64,000 bases of DNA, from the NCBI RefSeq assembly GCF_900156065.1, contig NZ_FTNF01000023.1:1-64000 (forward strand). The letters are read 5' to 3'. The position numbers and the translations under genes are program-made. This stretch comes from Micromonospora avicenniae. GTDB taxonomy: Bacteria > Actinomycetota > Actinomycetes > Mycobacteriales > Micromonosporaceae. Numbering within the stretch: the first letter of the stretch is position 1; each line of letters opens with the position of its first letter. Below are positions 1 to 9,489 of the stretch, piece after piece. A model generated the notes under the pieces. That model was not told the origin of the DNA and did not search any database. It saw only the letters and a list, made by a program, of their open reading frames with translations.

Positions 1-44
1 ATCACCGCCCACGCCTCATCAGTCAACTCACCACGACGCACCAC
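1..44 (-). CDS. IS5-type transposase N-terminus (cut by window edge)
   Basis: The reverse strand reads (M/V)VRRGELTDEAWAV up to the window edge. RGELTDEAW is the usual opening of IS5-family DDE transposases, starting here from a GTG at 44 or 41. Only about 14 codons are inside the window, so neither the family nor an intact gene can be confirmed. If it is real, the end of the element should lie between about 45 and 250. Confidence 0.45.
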   Translation of the reverse strand, partial: MVRRGELTDEAWAV

Positions 45-342
45 CGGCCCATCGTCAACGACCAACCGCTACAAGATCGGCAGGACACGCCCTAGGCGGC
101 TCGTCCACATGGACGAGGCAGCCGGCTCGGCTACCACTCGACGCCGCGGGGTGGGTTCTGCCAGCCCTCGCCGGAAGCCTGAACTGGTAGCAGCGATCCG
201 CTCCGCACGTCGGTGACAGTCACCGGCAACGCGCACCGGACGACGACCTGAGCCGTCCCTATGGGAGCGTGACCATAGCGTCCGGCGTTAACGTCGATTG
301 ACACCAATGTACCGGCGATGTTTCAATGAATTGACCGTCGTG

Positions 343-356
343 TGTTAACGCTAACA
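343..356. promoter_or_regulatory. LacI-type operator TGTTAACGCTAACA
   Basis: This near-perfect 14-bp palindrome has a central CG, as in many LacI-family operators. It matches the site at 16794-16809 in front of the large GH43 gene. It overlaps a possible -10 box of the GH54-GH127-GH43 run, which suggests substrate-inducible repression. Confidence 0.6.
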
Positions 357-453
357 TTCACGCCACAACCCGCTAATCATCTCGAACACCTGCCCACCGA
401 AGGGCTGCTACGCCGTGCCCGGATAGGCGAACACCAGTACCCCAAGTGACGCT

Positions 454-467
454 AGTTAGCGGTAACA
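454..467. promoter_or_regulatory. Second operator-like site AGTTAGCGGTAACA
   Basis: This imperfect copy of the TGTTAACGCTAACA palindrome lies 111 bp downstream of the first. TTAGCGGTAA keeps the core with one mismatch. Clustered sites suggest cooperative or looping repression; this is inference. Confidence 0.45.
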
Positions 468-518
468 GCATTGCCTACGGATTGCGCGGAGCAGACCGCT
501 TCCCACCTGATGCGATTC

Positions 519-532
519 CGTCAGCGGTAACA
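519..532. promoter_or_regulatory. Third operator-like site CGTCAGCGGTAACA
   Basis: It shares the 11-base string AGCGGTAACAG with the site at 454-467. The left half is weaker than in the other copies, so this is the least certain of the three. Confidence 0.35.
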
Positions 533-654
533 GAAACCCCCACCACCGCGACCGCCCACCGGACGGTCCGAGGACCACCGCCACCGGGCGTCGCCAGTGG
601 GCACCGCAAGCGCCCGTCCCACCTTCAGGACTCGCGAAGAGGAGCTGTTGCGAC

Positions 655-3369
655 ATGGTCAGAGCCCCACACCGCCCCTTACGCACACGAACCCTCGCCG
701 CGCGTACCGCCGTGGCGCTCGCCCTGGTCGGCGCGACGCTGACGATGGCGCCGGCAGCGCAGGCCACGAAGCCGGCCGCGCCGCCCAGGGCAGAGGGACC
801 CTGTGACATCTACGCCGCGGGTGGCACCCCTTGCGTCGCCGCGCACAGCTCGACCCGCGCCCTGTACGCGTCCTACGACGGCCCGCTCTACCAGGTCCGG
901 CGTACCTCCGACAACGCCGTCAAGGACATCGGCGTGGTCGCCCCCGTCGCGCTGCCGTTCGCCGACGCCGGCGGATACGCGGACGCGGACGCTCAGGACG
1001 GTTTCTGCGCGAACACGCTCTGCCTGATCACCGTCATCTACGACCAGTCCGGTAACGGCAACCACCTCTACCAGGCACCTCCCGGCACCTTCCGCGGCCC
1101 CGACGTGGGCGGCTACAACACCCTCTCGATCGCCGACACGGCGCCGATCACGATCGGCGGCCACAAGGCGTACGGCGTCTACATCATCCCGGGCATGGGG
1201 TACCGCAACAACGACGCCTCGCACCTCGCGAAGGAGGACGAGCCGGAGGGGATCTACACGGTCTTCGACGGCACCCACTACGACAGCGGCTGCTGCTACA
1301 ACTACGGCAACACCTCCACCAACAGCCGCGCGGTGGGCACCGGCACCATGGAGACCGTCTATTTCGGCACCGCCACCGCCTGGGGGCGCGGCACCGGCCC
1401 CGGCCCGTGGATCATGTCCGACATGGAGGCCGGGCTCTTCTCCGGATACAACGCCCGACAGAACGACGCCACCCCGACCATCGACTCCTGGCGCTTCGTG
1501 ACCGGCGTGGTCAACGGCGGTGGCGGCAACCAGTGGGACCTGCGCGGCGGCGATGCGCAGGAGGGCCCGCTGACCACCTACTACAGCGGGATCCGCCCCG
1601 GCTCCCTCACCAACAGCAACTACTTCCCGATGCACCGGCGGGGCGCCATCCAGCTCGGCAACGGCGGCGACAACGGCAACGGTTCGGCCGGCACCTTCTA
1701 CGAGGGTGTGATGACGACCGGATACCCGACCGACGCCACCATCGACGCCGTCCAGGCCAACGTCGTGGCCGCGAAGTACGACGTGCAGCGGCTCAGCCTG
1801 TCGCGGGCCACCACGTTCACCCCGGGCTCGGCCCAGGAGGTCACCCAGACGTTCACGAACACCACGGGCTCTACCGCAGTGGGCGTCAAGTTGAGCCTGT
1901 CCGCGCCGGCCGGCTGGACCGCCGTGGTCAAGGGCACCGACGACACCTCGGTGACCTTCGAGGACCCGGTCGCGCCCGGCGCGAGCGTGAGCGCGACCTT
2001 CACCGTCACCTCGGCGACGACCAGTGCCGGCTATTTGACGGGCCGGGCCCAGTGGACGAACCCGACCCGCGGCGGCCGGCAGTCGACGGTCACCAGCCAG
2101 GCGGTGCGCAGCGCCCTCCCGGTCCGGATCAACGAGGTCCGGTTCCGCACCAGCAGCAACGCGACAGACCAGTTCGTCGAGCTCTACAACGCCTCCGCCG
2201 ACGAGGTCGACCTCTCCAACTGGACCCTGACCAACACCCCGAGCGGCTCGGCCGCAGTCACGCTGGCCACGATCCCAGCCGGGACGAAGCTGGCGAGCGG
2301 CGACTACTACCTGCTCGGTCTCTCCGGCTCGGGGCTGGCGGCTCCCACCGCCGCCGGCGCGACCACCGTCAACGTCCGGAGCACCACCGGCCTCGCCGTC
2401 GGCCAGCAGATCGAGGTCGGCACCGGTTCAACCCGGGAGACCCGCACGGTCGTCGACATCGGCTCCGCGGCCACCGCCGCGACCACCCTGTTCGTGCCGG
2501 TCACCCACGGCTCGATCACGATCCCTGCCGGGTCGACGAACATCCCGGTCACCAGCGCGGCCGGCTTCACCGTCGGCCAGCAGATCGGCATCGACACGGG
2601 CGCCGGCTACGAGCAGACAACCGTCACCTCGGTCGGCAAGGCGGCCACGCAGACGACCCTGTCGGCTCCGGCGGCCGCGGGCGCGACCAACCTCAAGGTC
2701 GCGGCCAACGCCAACCTGACCGTCGGTGACACCCTCACGGTCGACGCCGGGGAATACAAGGAGACCGTCACGGTCGCGGCGATCGGCACCACCGGCGCCA
2801 ACGGCACCGGCGTCGACCTGACCGCGCCGCTGCGGTTCGCCCACCGGTCAGCCGTCGACCTGGCCGGCCCCGGTACCGGTGTCAGCTTCTGGCCGCCGAC
2901 CGCCCGAGCGCACCGCAGCGGTGTGTCGGTGCAGGCGCTCGGCGCCGGCGTCACCCTCGACCAGCCACTCGCCAACGACCACCCGACCGGCGCGCCCGTG
3001 GTCGGTCCGCAGATCACCACGGCGGGCTACCAAGGGTCGCCGGCGCCCGACCAGTGGTTCGGTGGCAGCCTCTCGGTCAGCGCGGGCTCGCTCGCGCTCC
3101 GGGACGCCACCGACTCGGTGGTAGTCGACGCCATCGTCTACGGCTCTCAGCAGAGCAGCTCGAGCGGCAACGGCACCATCACCAGCCCCGAACTCGCCAT
3201 CCTCGAGGCCGACCAGGCCGGCGGAGGCTGTATCGCGGTGGTGGCCGGCGCGGCCGCCAACCCGGGTCGCAGCAACGCCCGCTGGCCCGACGGCAGCGAC
3301 ACCGACAGCCTCTGCCGTGACTTCGTCACGACCACGGTCCCCACGCCCGGCGCGGCCAACACCAGATAA
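655..3369 (+). CDS. Secreted GH54 alpha-L-arabinofuranosidase with lamin-tail domain
   Basis: The protein has 904 residues and should release arabinofuranosyl side chains from arabinan or arabinoxylan outside the cell. A signal peptide (about residues 1-40, ending near AAQA) precedes a GH54 catalytic domain (about 47-375) that starts CDIYAAGGTPCVAAHSSTRA. The retaining pair of the family is visible as Glu258 in DMEAGLFSG and Asp339 in NGGDNG. An NEW3-like beta-sandwich (about 385-470) follows. From about 490 there is a lamin-tail domain interrupted by three tandem repeats of about 45 residues (VGQQIEVGTG, VGQQIGIDTG, VGDTLTVDAG). GAAGAGGAG upstream supports this ATG. It is the first gene of a plus-strand run with GH127 and GH43 and has three operator-like sites upstream. 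Confidence 0.9.
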   Translation: MVRAPHRPLRTRTLAARTAVALALVGATLTMAPAAQATKPAAPPRAEGPCDIYAAGGTPCVAAHSSTRALYASYDGPLYQVRRTSDNAVKDIGVVAPVALPFADAGGYADADAQDGFCANTLCLITVIYDQSGNGNHLYQAPPGTFRGPDVGGYNTLSIADTAPITIGGHKAYGVYIIPGMGYRNNDASHLAKEDEPEGIYTVFDGTHYDSGCCYNYGNTSTNSRAVGTGTMETVYFGTATAWGRGTGPGPWIMSDMEAGLFSGYNARQNDATPTIDSWRFVTGVVNGGGGNQWDLRGGDAQEGPLTTYYSGIRPGSLTNSNYFPMHRRGAIQLGNGGDNGNGSAGTFYEGVMTTGYPTDATIDAVQANVVAAKYDVQRLSLSRATTFTPGSAQEVTQTFTNTTGSTAVGVKLSLSAPAGWTAVVKGTDDTSVTFEDPVAPGASVSATFTVTSATTSAGYLTGRAQWTNPTRGGRQSTVTSQAVRSALPVRINEVRFRTSSNATDQFVELYNASADEVDLSNWTLTNTPSGSAAVTLATIPAGTKLASGDYYLLGLSGSGLAAPTAAGATTVNVRSTTGLAVGQQIEVGTGSTRETRTVVDIGSAATAATTLFVPVTHGSITIPAGSTNIPVTSAAGFTVGQQIGIDTGAGYEQTTVTSVGKAATQTTLSAPAAAGATNLKVAANANLTVGDTLTVDAGEYKETVTVAAIGTTGANGTGVDLTAPLRFAHRSAVDLAGPGTGVSFWPPTARAHRSGVSVQALGAGVTLDQPLANDHPTGAPVVGPQITTAGYQGSPAPDQWFGGSLSVSAGSLALRDATDSVVVDAIVYGSQQSSSSGNGTITSPELAILEADQAGGGCIAVVAGAAANPGRSNARWPDGSDTDSLCRDFVTTTVPTPGAANTR

Positions 3370-3517
3370 CTCCGCAACTCCCGGTGTCCGCCCGACAGGG
3401 CGGGCACCGGAAGTCCTGGGCGTGCGGTTCCACATCGCGTCCGCACGTCCGGCGACCGGTCCCCGCCCGGCCGTGGGCCGGTCGCCACACACCCTCTCCC
3501 AGCCCTCAGGAGGCATC

Positions 3518-6253
3518 GTGTCATCTGGATCGCTCAGTCGACGGCGGCTGCTGCAAGCCGCCGGTATCGCCGCCGCCTCGGCCACCGGAACCTTCGCCCT
3601 GGGCACTGCGGCGATCGCGGCCGTCCGGCCGGCCCGGCCGGACATCGGGGCCGGCGCCCTCCCGTTCGACCTCAGCCAGGTCCGCCTGACCCCGAGCCGC
3701 TGGCTGGACAACCAGACCCGCACCGTGAACTATCTGCGCTTCGTCGACGTGGACCGGCTGCTCTACAACTTCCGTGCCAATCACGGCCTGCCCACCGGCG
3801 ACGCCGCGCCGAACGGTGGCTGGGACAGCCCGACGTTCCCGTTCCGCACCCACATGCAGGGGCACTTCCTGACCGCCTGGGCCCAGGCGTGGGCGGTGCT
3901 CGGCGACACCACCTGCCGCGACAAGGCCGACCGGATGATCGCCGAACTGGCGAAGTGCCAGGCCAACAACGCCGCCGTCGGGTTCAACCCGGGATACCTG
4001 TCCGGCTTCCCGGAGTCGGACTTCACCGCCCTGGAGGCACGGACGCTGCGCAACGGCAACGTGCCGTACTACTGCATCCACAAGACGCTGGTGGGTCTGC
4101 TCGACGTCTGGGTGCACATGGCCAACACCCAGGCCCGCGACGTGCTCCTGGCGCTGGCCGGCTGGGTCGACGAACGCACCAGCCGGCTCACCGCCACCCA
4201 GATGCAGGCCATGCTGGGCACCGAGTTCGGCGGCATGAGCGCCGTCCTGGCCGACCTCTACCAGCAGACCGGCGACGACCGCTGGCTCGCCGTCGCCCAG
4301 CGCTTCGACCACGCCGCCGTGTTGAACCCGCTCGCCGCCAACCAGGACCAGCTCAACGGGTTGCACGCCAACACTCAGGTGCCGAAGTGGATCGGCGCGG
4401 CCCGGGAGTTCAAGGCCACCGGCATCACCCGCTACCGCGACATCGCCAGCAACGCCTGGAACATCACGGTCGGCGCCCACACGTACGCCATCGGCGGCAA
4501 CAGCCAGGCCGAGCATTTCCGCGCTCCGAACGCCATCGCCGGCTACCTGCGACAGGACACCTGTGAGGCGTGCAACACCTACAACATGCTCAAGCTGACG
4601 CGGGAGCTGTGGCTGCTGGACCCGGACCGCGTCGCCTACTTCGACTACTACGAGCGGGCCCTGCTCAACCATCTCATCGGTCAGCAGAACCCGGCCGACG
4701 AGCACGGGCACATCACGTACTTCACGCCGTTGAACCCGGGTGGCCGCCGGGGTGTGGGTCCGGCCTGGGGCGGCGGCACCTGGAGCACTGACTACGACTC
4801 CTTCTGGTGCTGCCAGGGCACCGGCATCGAGACCAACACCAAGCTGGCGGACTCCATCTACTTCCACAGCGGCAGCACGCTGACGGTGAACCTGTTCGTG
4901 CCGTCGCGGCTGGTCTGGTCGCAGCACGGCATCGTGGTGGAACAGCACACCTCCTATCCGGTAAGCGACACCACCACCCTCACCGTCCGCGGCAACGTCA
5001 GGAAGTCGTGGACGATGCGCATCCGGATCCCGTCCTGGACCAGCGGGGCCAGCATCCAGGTCAACGGCGCGGCGCAGGACATCGCCACCGCACCCGGGAC
5101 GTACGCCAGCCTCACCCGGTCCTGGTCGCCGGGGGACGTCGTCACCGTCCGGCTGCCGATGCGGGTCGTGTTGGAGGCCACCAACGACAACGCCGACATC
5201 GCCGCGATCACGTACGGCCCGGTGGTCCTCTCCGGCAACTACGGTGACGCGCCCCTGAGTGGCCTGCCGTCGCTCGACCCCGCCTCGATCACCCGCGCCG
5301 GCTCCAGCGCGCTCGCCTTCACCGCCACCGCGAACGGGAACACCGTCGACCTCGGGCCGTTCTACGACGCCCACGGGCACAACTACACCGTCTACTGGGC
5401 CACCGGTCCGGGTGGCGAGAGCCCGCCGAGCTTCCGCCTCGTCAACGCCGCCACCGGCCTGGTCCTGGGCATCCGCGACATGTCACTGGCCGACGGCGGG
5501 CTGGCGCTGCAGTGGGGTGACACCGGGACCGCCGACCACGACTGGCAGCTCGTGGTCGACGGGAACGCCCTGCGGCTGCGCAACGTCAACAGCGGCAAGG
5601 TTCTCGGCGTGGAGAACATGTCCACCGCCGACAACGCGCGGGTCCTGCAGTGGAGCGACAACGGCACCGCCGACCACCTGTGGACCGTGGTCGACGTCGG
5701 CGACGGGTCCCACAAGTTGCGCAACGTGCACACCGGCAAGCTGCTCGCCATCCTCGACGGGTCGACCGCCTGGGGCGCGCAGGCGGTGCAGGACGGTGAC
5801 AACGGCTCGCCGGACAACCAGTGGCGGTTCGTACCCAACGGCGCCTGCCGCATGCAGAACCAGGCCAGCGGGCTGGTGCTCGGGGTGAAGGACATGTCGA
5901 CCGCCGACGGCGCGCCGGTCATCCAGCGGGGTGACACGGGCGGCGCCGACCACCGCTGGACCGCCGTCGTGGACACCGGCGGCTACCTGCGGCTGCGCAA
6001 CGCGTACAGCGGGAAGGTCCTCGGCGTCGAGGGGGACGACGGCGGCGACGGGGCCCACGTCGTGCAGTGGGCCGACAACGGCGCCGGCGACCACCGGTGG
6101 CGGTTGCGCTACGGCACCGGCGGCTACTTCCGGATCCAGTGCGCCGTCAGCGGCCGGGTCCTCGGCGTCGCGGACGCCTCTACCGCATCCGGAGCGCAGG
6201 TCGTGCTCGGTGACGACAGCGGCACCGGTGATCACCTCTGGCGCTTCGTCTGA
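3518..6253 (+). CDS. Secreted GH127 beta-L-arabinofuranosidase with ricin-type lectin tail
   Basis: The protein has 911 residues. The GTG start is set by CAGGAGG at 3507-3513 and by the twin-arginine signal SSGSLSRRRLLQAAG that follows at once. The body matches the GH127 (DUF1680) fold. The family's Zn/Cys site is visible as Glu350 and Cys352 in CEACNTYNM and Cys431-Cys432 in FWCCQG, with Glu332 in QAEHF as the likely acid/base. The C-terminal third (about residues 630-911) has six QxW-like repeats such as LQWGDTGTADHDW, consistent with two beta-trefoil ricin-B lectin modules. It probably removes beta-L-arabinofuranose from glycans outside the cell. It lies between the GH54 and GH43 genes and is probably co-transcribed with them. 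Confidence 0.88.
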   Translation: MSSGSLSRRRLLQAAGIAAASATGTFALGTAAIAAVRPARPDIGAGALPFDLSQVRLTPSRWLDNQTRTVNYLRFVDVDRLLYNFRANHGLPTGDAAPNGGWDSPTFPFRTHMQGHFLTAWAQAWAVLGDTTCRDKADRMIAELAKCQANNAAVGFNPGYLSGFPESDFTALEARTLRNGNVPYYCIHKTLVGLLDVWVHMANTQARDVLLALAGWVDERTSRLTATQMQAMLGTEFGGMSAVLADLYQQTGDDRWLAVAQRFDHAAVLNPLAANQDQLNGLHANTQVPKWIGAAREFKATGITRYRDIASNAWNITVGAHTYAIGGNSQAEHFRAPNAIAGYLRQDTCEACNTYNMLKLTRELWLLDPDRVAYFDYYERALLNHLIGQQNPADEHGHITYFTPLNPGGRRGVGPAWGGGTWSTDYDSFWCCQGTGIETNTKLADSIYFHSGSTLTVNLFVPSRLVWSQHGIVVEQHTSYPVSDTTTLTVRGNVRKSWTMRIRIPSWTSGASIQVNGAAQDIATAPGTYASLTRSWSPGDVVTVRLPMRVVLEATNDNADIAAITYGPVVLSGNYGDAPLSGLPSLDPASITRAGSSALAFTATANGNTVDLGPFYDAHGHNYTVYWATGPGGESPPSFRLVNAATGLVLGIRDMSLADGGLALQWGDTGTADHDWQLVVDGNALRLRNVNSGKVLGVENMSTADNARVLQWSDNGTADHLWTVVDVGDGSHKLRNVHTGKLLAILDGSTAWGAQAVQDGDNGSPDNQWRFVPNGACRMQNQASGLVLGVKDMSTADGAPVIQRGDTGGADHRWTAVVDTGGYLRLRNAYSGKVLGVEGDDGGDGAHVVQWADNGAGDHRWRLRYGTGGYFRIQCAVSGRVLGVADASTASGAQVVLGDDSGTGDHLWRFV

Positions 6254-6344
6254 TCGTGGCCGGCACAGCAGCACACCAGATGTCGGCGGCAACAGGATGT
6301 TGTCTCCGTTCGGAGTTTCGGCAACCAGAAAGGTCAGGAGCCCA

Positions 6345-8099
6345 ATGGCTATCGAGAAAACCGCCGGAATCAGTCGACGAAGCGCGGCGGCTATCGGCCT
6401 AGCGCTCGCGGTAGGAGTAGGGATAGGCCAGCTGACACCGATCGGGCCGGCCGCGGCGGAGAAGCCCGTGCCGCCGGCCGCGCCGGGCGGCGGGCCGCAG
6501 ACCCCGACCGCCAAGGTACCGCTGGCCGGTGTCGACATGACCCAGACGTACGTGAACCCGATCAATCTGCCGGGGATGGCGGTCCGCAACATCGTAGGGA
6601 CGATGCCGCCGACGGACGCGAACGTCGCGAACACCTCGCAGATCCCAGCCAGCTTGAACCAGGAGACGTGGACGGCGGCGTCCGGGCGGACTCTCGCGAG
6701 CCGGTCCACCGTCGGTTTCAGCAGGATCTCGGAGAACTCGGCCCGGACCGGGGCGGACTGGTCCGCGCTGAACGTCGACGGGACCATCTACCTCTACGCA
6801 TCCGGCGCCATGCAGAACGCGCCGAACAACAACCGCACCGTTTGGTCGACCACCGACTACCTCACCTGGACACCCCACCAGATGAACCTGGGCCTGGTCG
6901 CACCGACCGTGGTGCAGATCGGCGACAAGTTCTACATGGCCGGCAACAACACGCCGGTCTACCAAGCGGACTCGCCCACCGGGCCGTGGACCAGCATGGG
7001 GAACTTCCTGCGCCCCAACGGCCAGACCCTGAGCGTCGGCGACGTGCAGTTCTTCCTCGACACGGACGGCCGGCTGTACCTGACGTACAACATCGGTTCG
7101 CCGATCATGGGTGCCGAACTCGACCCGAACAATCCTCGGCAGTTCATCAGCGACTCGGTCGTGATGTGGACCTTCGACCCGCGCCAGGAGTGGCAGCACA
7201 TCGGTGACAACAAGGCGACCTACACGCACGGGTACGTGGAGGGTTCGCAGCTGTTCAAGGTGGGCGACACGTACTACCTCTCGGTCGCGTCAGGTGGCAC
7301 CGAGTTCACCACGTACTCGACGGGGGTCATGTCGTCGGACAAGCCGCTTTCCGGGTTCAAGGAGACGCAGCAGAACCCGATCGGCTACGGAAACAACCAC
7401 CCGAGCGCCGTCTATCCGAACGCCGGACACGGCAGTTTCGTGCTCGACAAGTCCGGCAACCTGGTGTTCTTCTACACCTACGTGATCGCCTACGAGGAGT
7501 TCTTCGAGCGGCGGCTGGGAATGGATGTCTGCAACGTGATTCCCGCCGGCCCGAAGGAGGGCACGATCGATTGCGAGTTGTCCAACACGCCGCAACTGGC
7601 CCCCGGGAAGAAGATCTCGGGCAGGGACGACGTCGGGCTCTACAACGTGGCCACCAACAGCCAGGCGTACTGGGCGAGCAGTTACGCCCCCGGGCGCAAT
7701 CCGTACTACGGATCGGACCGGTCCCTATCCACCTGGTGGGAGCCGGCTGACAGCGACACCGCACCCACGTACATCAGGGGCTTCGGGACGGTCTTCCACA
7801 TCTCCGCCGCGCAGATCCAGTGGAAGGAACTCGGGCGCACCTTCACCAAGGACAATGCCGTGCAGTACACGCTGGAATACAAGGACATCGCCACGAACAC
7901 GTGGCAGCCGCTGGTCGACAGGAGCACGAACACCACTGCGTACACGGCTGACTACGTCACCTTCGACCGGGTTCTGACGAACGCGGTCAGGCTGAAGGTC
8001 CTCGGCACGACCGAGAACGTCAAGGTCGGAGTCCACGAGCTCAACGTGTTCGGGGAGAACTACAACCTGGCCGCCTCAAAGGGCATGATCACCCCATAG
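6345..8099 (+). CDS. Secreted GH43-like glycosidase with discoidin-type C-terminus
   Basis: The protein has 584 residues and begins with the secretion signal MAIEKTAGISRRSAAAIG. The start follows TCAGGAG with good spacing. The five-bladed GH43 propeller covers about residues 105-420. The expected triad pattern is Asp138 (GADWSALNVDG), Asp233 (SVGDVQFF) and Glu299 (YVEGSQLF). Residues about 430-584 look like an F5/8 type C (discoidin-like) carbohydrate-binding domain. The substrate is probably an arabino- or xylo-oligosaccharide, judged from the neighbours and not from sequence detail. It is the last gene of the plus-strand run, ending 52 bp before an 82-bp hairpin repeat. Confidence 0.82.
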   Translation: MAIEKTAGISRRSAAAIGLALAVGVGIGQLTPIGPAAAEKPVPPAAPGGGPQTPTAKVPLAGVDMTQTYVNPINLPGMAVRNIVGTMPPTDANVANTSQIPASLNQETWTAASGRTLASRSTVGFSRISENSARTGADWSALNVDGTIYLYASGAMQNAPNNNRTVWSTTDYLTWTPHQMNLGLVAPTVVQIGDKFYMAGNNTPVYQADSPTGPWTSMGNFLRPNGQTLSVGDVQFFLDTDGRLYLTYNIGSPIMGAELDPNNPRQFISDSVVMWTFDPRQEWQHIGDNKATYTHGYVEGSQLFKVGDTYYLSVASGGTEFTTYSTGVMSSDKPLSGFKETQQNPIGYGNNHPSAVYPNAGHGSFVLDKSGNLVFFYTYVIAYEEFFERRLGMDVCNVIPAGPKEGTIDCELSNTPQLAPGKKISGRDDVGLYNVATNSQAYWASSYAPGRNPYYGSDRSLSTWWEPADSDTAPTYIRGFGTVFHISAAQIQWKELGRTFTKDNAVQYTLEYKDIATNTWQPLVDRSTNTTAYTADYVTFDRVLTNAVRLKVLGTTENVKVGVHELNVFGENYNLAASKGMITP

Positions 8100-8150
8100 T
8101 CTGAAGTCGGCGGGCCCGATGTAGCCTGGCTTGCCGGCCGGGAGCGGATT

Positions 8151-8232
8151 GCTGAGCTATCCAGTAAGGAGCGGGTGAGATCAACCGATCTCGCCCGCTC
8201 CTTTCTGTGGCTCATCTCAGCACGCCTCGGGG
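8151..8232. repeat. 82-bp hairpin repeat, copy 1
   Basis: The segment from GCTGAGCTATCCAGTA to CACGCCTCGGGG recurs at 13640-13721 with only a few changes. It contains a 17-bp stem (8166-8182 with 8187-8203) around the loop AACC, with one G-T wobble, and ends in short inverted repeats GCTGAG/CTCAGC. It lies between the convergent ends of the GH43 and LacI genes, so it may work as a two-way terminator. The conserved flanks suggest a mobile or duplicated element of REP or MITE type. Confidence 0.75.
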
Positions 8233-8289
8233 CGCTTATGGCAAACCGCGATGGGACGGTTGTGCGACCTCTCGGCGGTGTTGCGGGCT

Positions 8290-9279
8290 TCACGTCCGGG
8301 CTGCGGGTCCGGTCGAGCCGCGCACGATGAGCTGAGTGGGAAGCAGCCTGCGGGAGCCGGCCCGGCCTTCCCGATCGTTGAGAAGTTGGACCAGTAGCTC
8401 GACGCCCGACCTGCCACACTGCTCCTTGGGCATGTCTACGCTGGTCAGCGGCGGGTTCACCAGGCCTGCGGTGGGGATGTTGTCGAACCCGACGACGCTG
8501 ATGTCGGCGGGCACGTTCACGCCGCGGGCGTTGAACCCACTGAGGAGCCCGAGGCCGATCATGTCGTTGAACGCGATCACGGCGGTGACCGAGGCGGCGA
8601 GGATCTGGTCGGCGACTGCGATGCCACCTTCGAGGGTGGGTGTCACGTTGCCGGCTTCGACGACCTCGAGGTCCATTGCCGTCGCCACACTCCTGATGCT
8701 GCGGAGACGCTCTCGGTTGACCCACGAGCTGCGGGGACCGGCGACGTACGCCACCCGCCGGTGGCCAAGCGCGGCGAGGTGGGTGATCGCCTGACGGATG
8801 CCGTCGGCGCTGTCGAAATTCACCGATGGCAGGCGGCCCACGCGGCGGTTGACGAAGACGACTGGGGTGTCGCCACTGACGGACCGCAGGTCCTCGTCGC
8901 TGGCGCGCGGGGAGCACAGCAGGAAGCCGTCCACCTGTTTTGTCATCGTGCTGATGAGCTCGAGCTCGGCGGCCGGGTCCTCGTCGGTGTCGGCGAGGAG
9001 CACCGCGAGATCGAACTCCCGCGCCCGGCGCTGGACGGCCTTGACGACCCCGGGGAAGAACGGGTTGGCAATGTCGGGCAGCACCAGTCCGATATTGCCG
9101 GTGCGGCCGGTGCTGAGGCTGCGGGCGACCCGGTTGGGCCGGTAGCCCAGCTGCGCGGCGGCTTGGTGCACGCGCTCCCGGGTGGCGGGGCGCACCTGGT
9201 CCGGCGCGGCCAGCGCGCGACACACCGACGACTGCGACACCCCGGCCAGCCGGGCGACATCCTTGATCGTCGCCGCCAT
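8290..9279 (-). CDS. LacI-family transcriptional regulator
   Basis: The protein has 329 residues. The start is the ATG of MAATIKDVARLAGVS, preceded by GAGGGAGAG; upstream ATGs in frame lack such a site. The helix-turn-helix (about 3-50) is followed by the hinge GYRPNRVARSLSTGRTG and a periplasmic-binding-type sensor domain (NIGLVLPDIANPFF, then VVGFDNIPTAG). It should bind a sugar and repress sugar-use genes. Two CTGGAACCGATTCCAG-type sites lie upstream, one about 70 bp before its own start and the other toward the divergent GH67 gene. Self-control and control of GH67 are therefore likely. Confidence 0.9.
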   Translation of the reverse strand: MAATIKDVARLAGVSQSSVCRALAAPDQVRPATRERVHQAAAQLGYRPNRVARSLSTGRTGNIGLVLPDIANPFFPGVVKAVQRRAREFDLAVLLADTDEDPAAELELISTMTKQVDGFLLCSPRASDEDLRSVSGDTPVVFVNRRVGRLPSVNFDSADGIRQAITHLAALGHRRVAYVAGPRSSWVNRERLRSIRSVATAMDLEVVEAGNVTPTLEGGIAVADQILAASVTAVIAFNDMIGLGLLSGFNARGVNVPADISVVGFDNIPTAGLVNPPLTSVDMPKEQCGRSGVELLVQLLNDREGRAGSRRLLPTQLIVRGSTGPAART

Positions 9280-9349
9280 GTGGCTCTCCCTCGCGCTTAT
9301 CCATCCAGCATGGCACAACCAGCCAGGGACACTGCCCAGACCGCAGGTG

Positions 9350-9365
9350 CTGGAACCGATTCCAG
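9350..9365. promoter_or_regulatory. LacI operator CTGGAACCGATTCCAG
   Basis: The 6-bp arms CTGGAA/TTCCAG are perfect around a CCGA centre. The site lies 71 bp upstream of the LacI start. A nearly identical reversed copy lies at 9474-9489, so this is the probable operator of the adjacent LacI protein. Confidence 0.65.
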
Positions 9366-9473
9366 TGTTTGTCAGTACCCGTTGTCAGACCGAGAACCCT
9401 ACCACGATGCCTGTCGATGAATTCACCACTCTGCGCTCGGAGTATTGACAAGCTTGCCTGTCTCGGGCCACTG

Positions 9474-9489
9474 TTGGAATCGGTTCCAG
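9474..9489. promoter_or_regulatory. LacI operator TTGGAATCGGTTCCAG
   Basis: This is the reverse complement of the site at 9350-9365 with one change at its first base. It lies upstream of the GH67 gene in the shared divergent region. Confidence 0.62.

Larger units (their letters stand above)
45..654. promoter_or_regulatory. Control region upstream of the arabinoxylan operon
   Basis: This 610-bp stretch has no convincing gene. It holds three related operator-like sites, listed separately at 343, 454 and 519, and an 8-bp CGTTAACG core at 286-293. TTGACA at 298-303 and TTGACC at 331-336 are possible -35 boxes. TAACAT at 352-357 overlaps the first operator, so a repressor bound there would cover a promoter. 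The exact promoter is uncertain because the spacings are not ideal. Confidence 0.5.

Noticed and set aside
3521..5380. Long minus-strand frame opposite the GH127 gene
   Set aside because: Composition is biased, with no domain. The plus-strand protein has complete GH127 motifs.
7204..7764. Arg- and Thr-rich frames inside the GH43 gene
   Set aside because: These are out-of-frame readings of a high-GC coding sequence, with no start signals.
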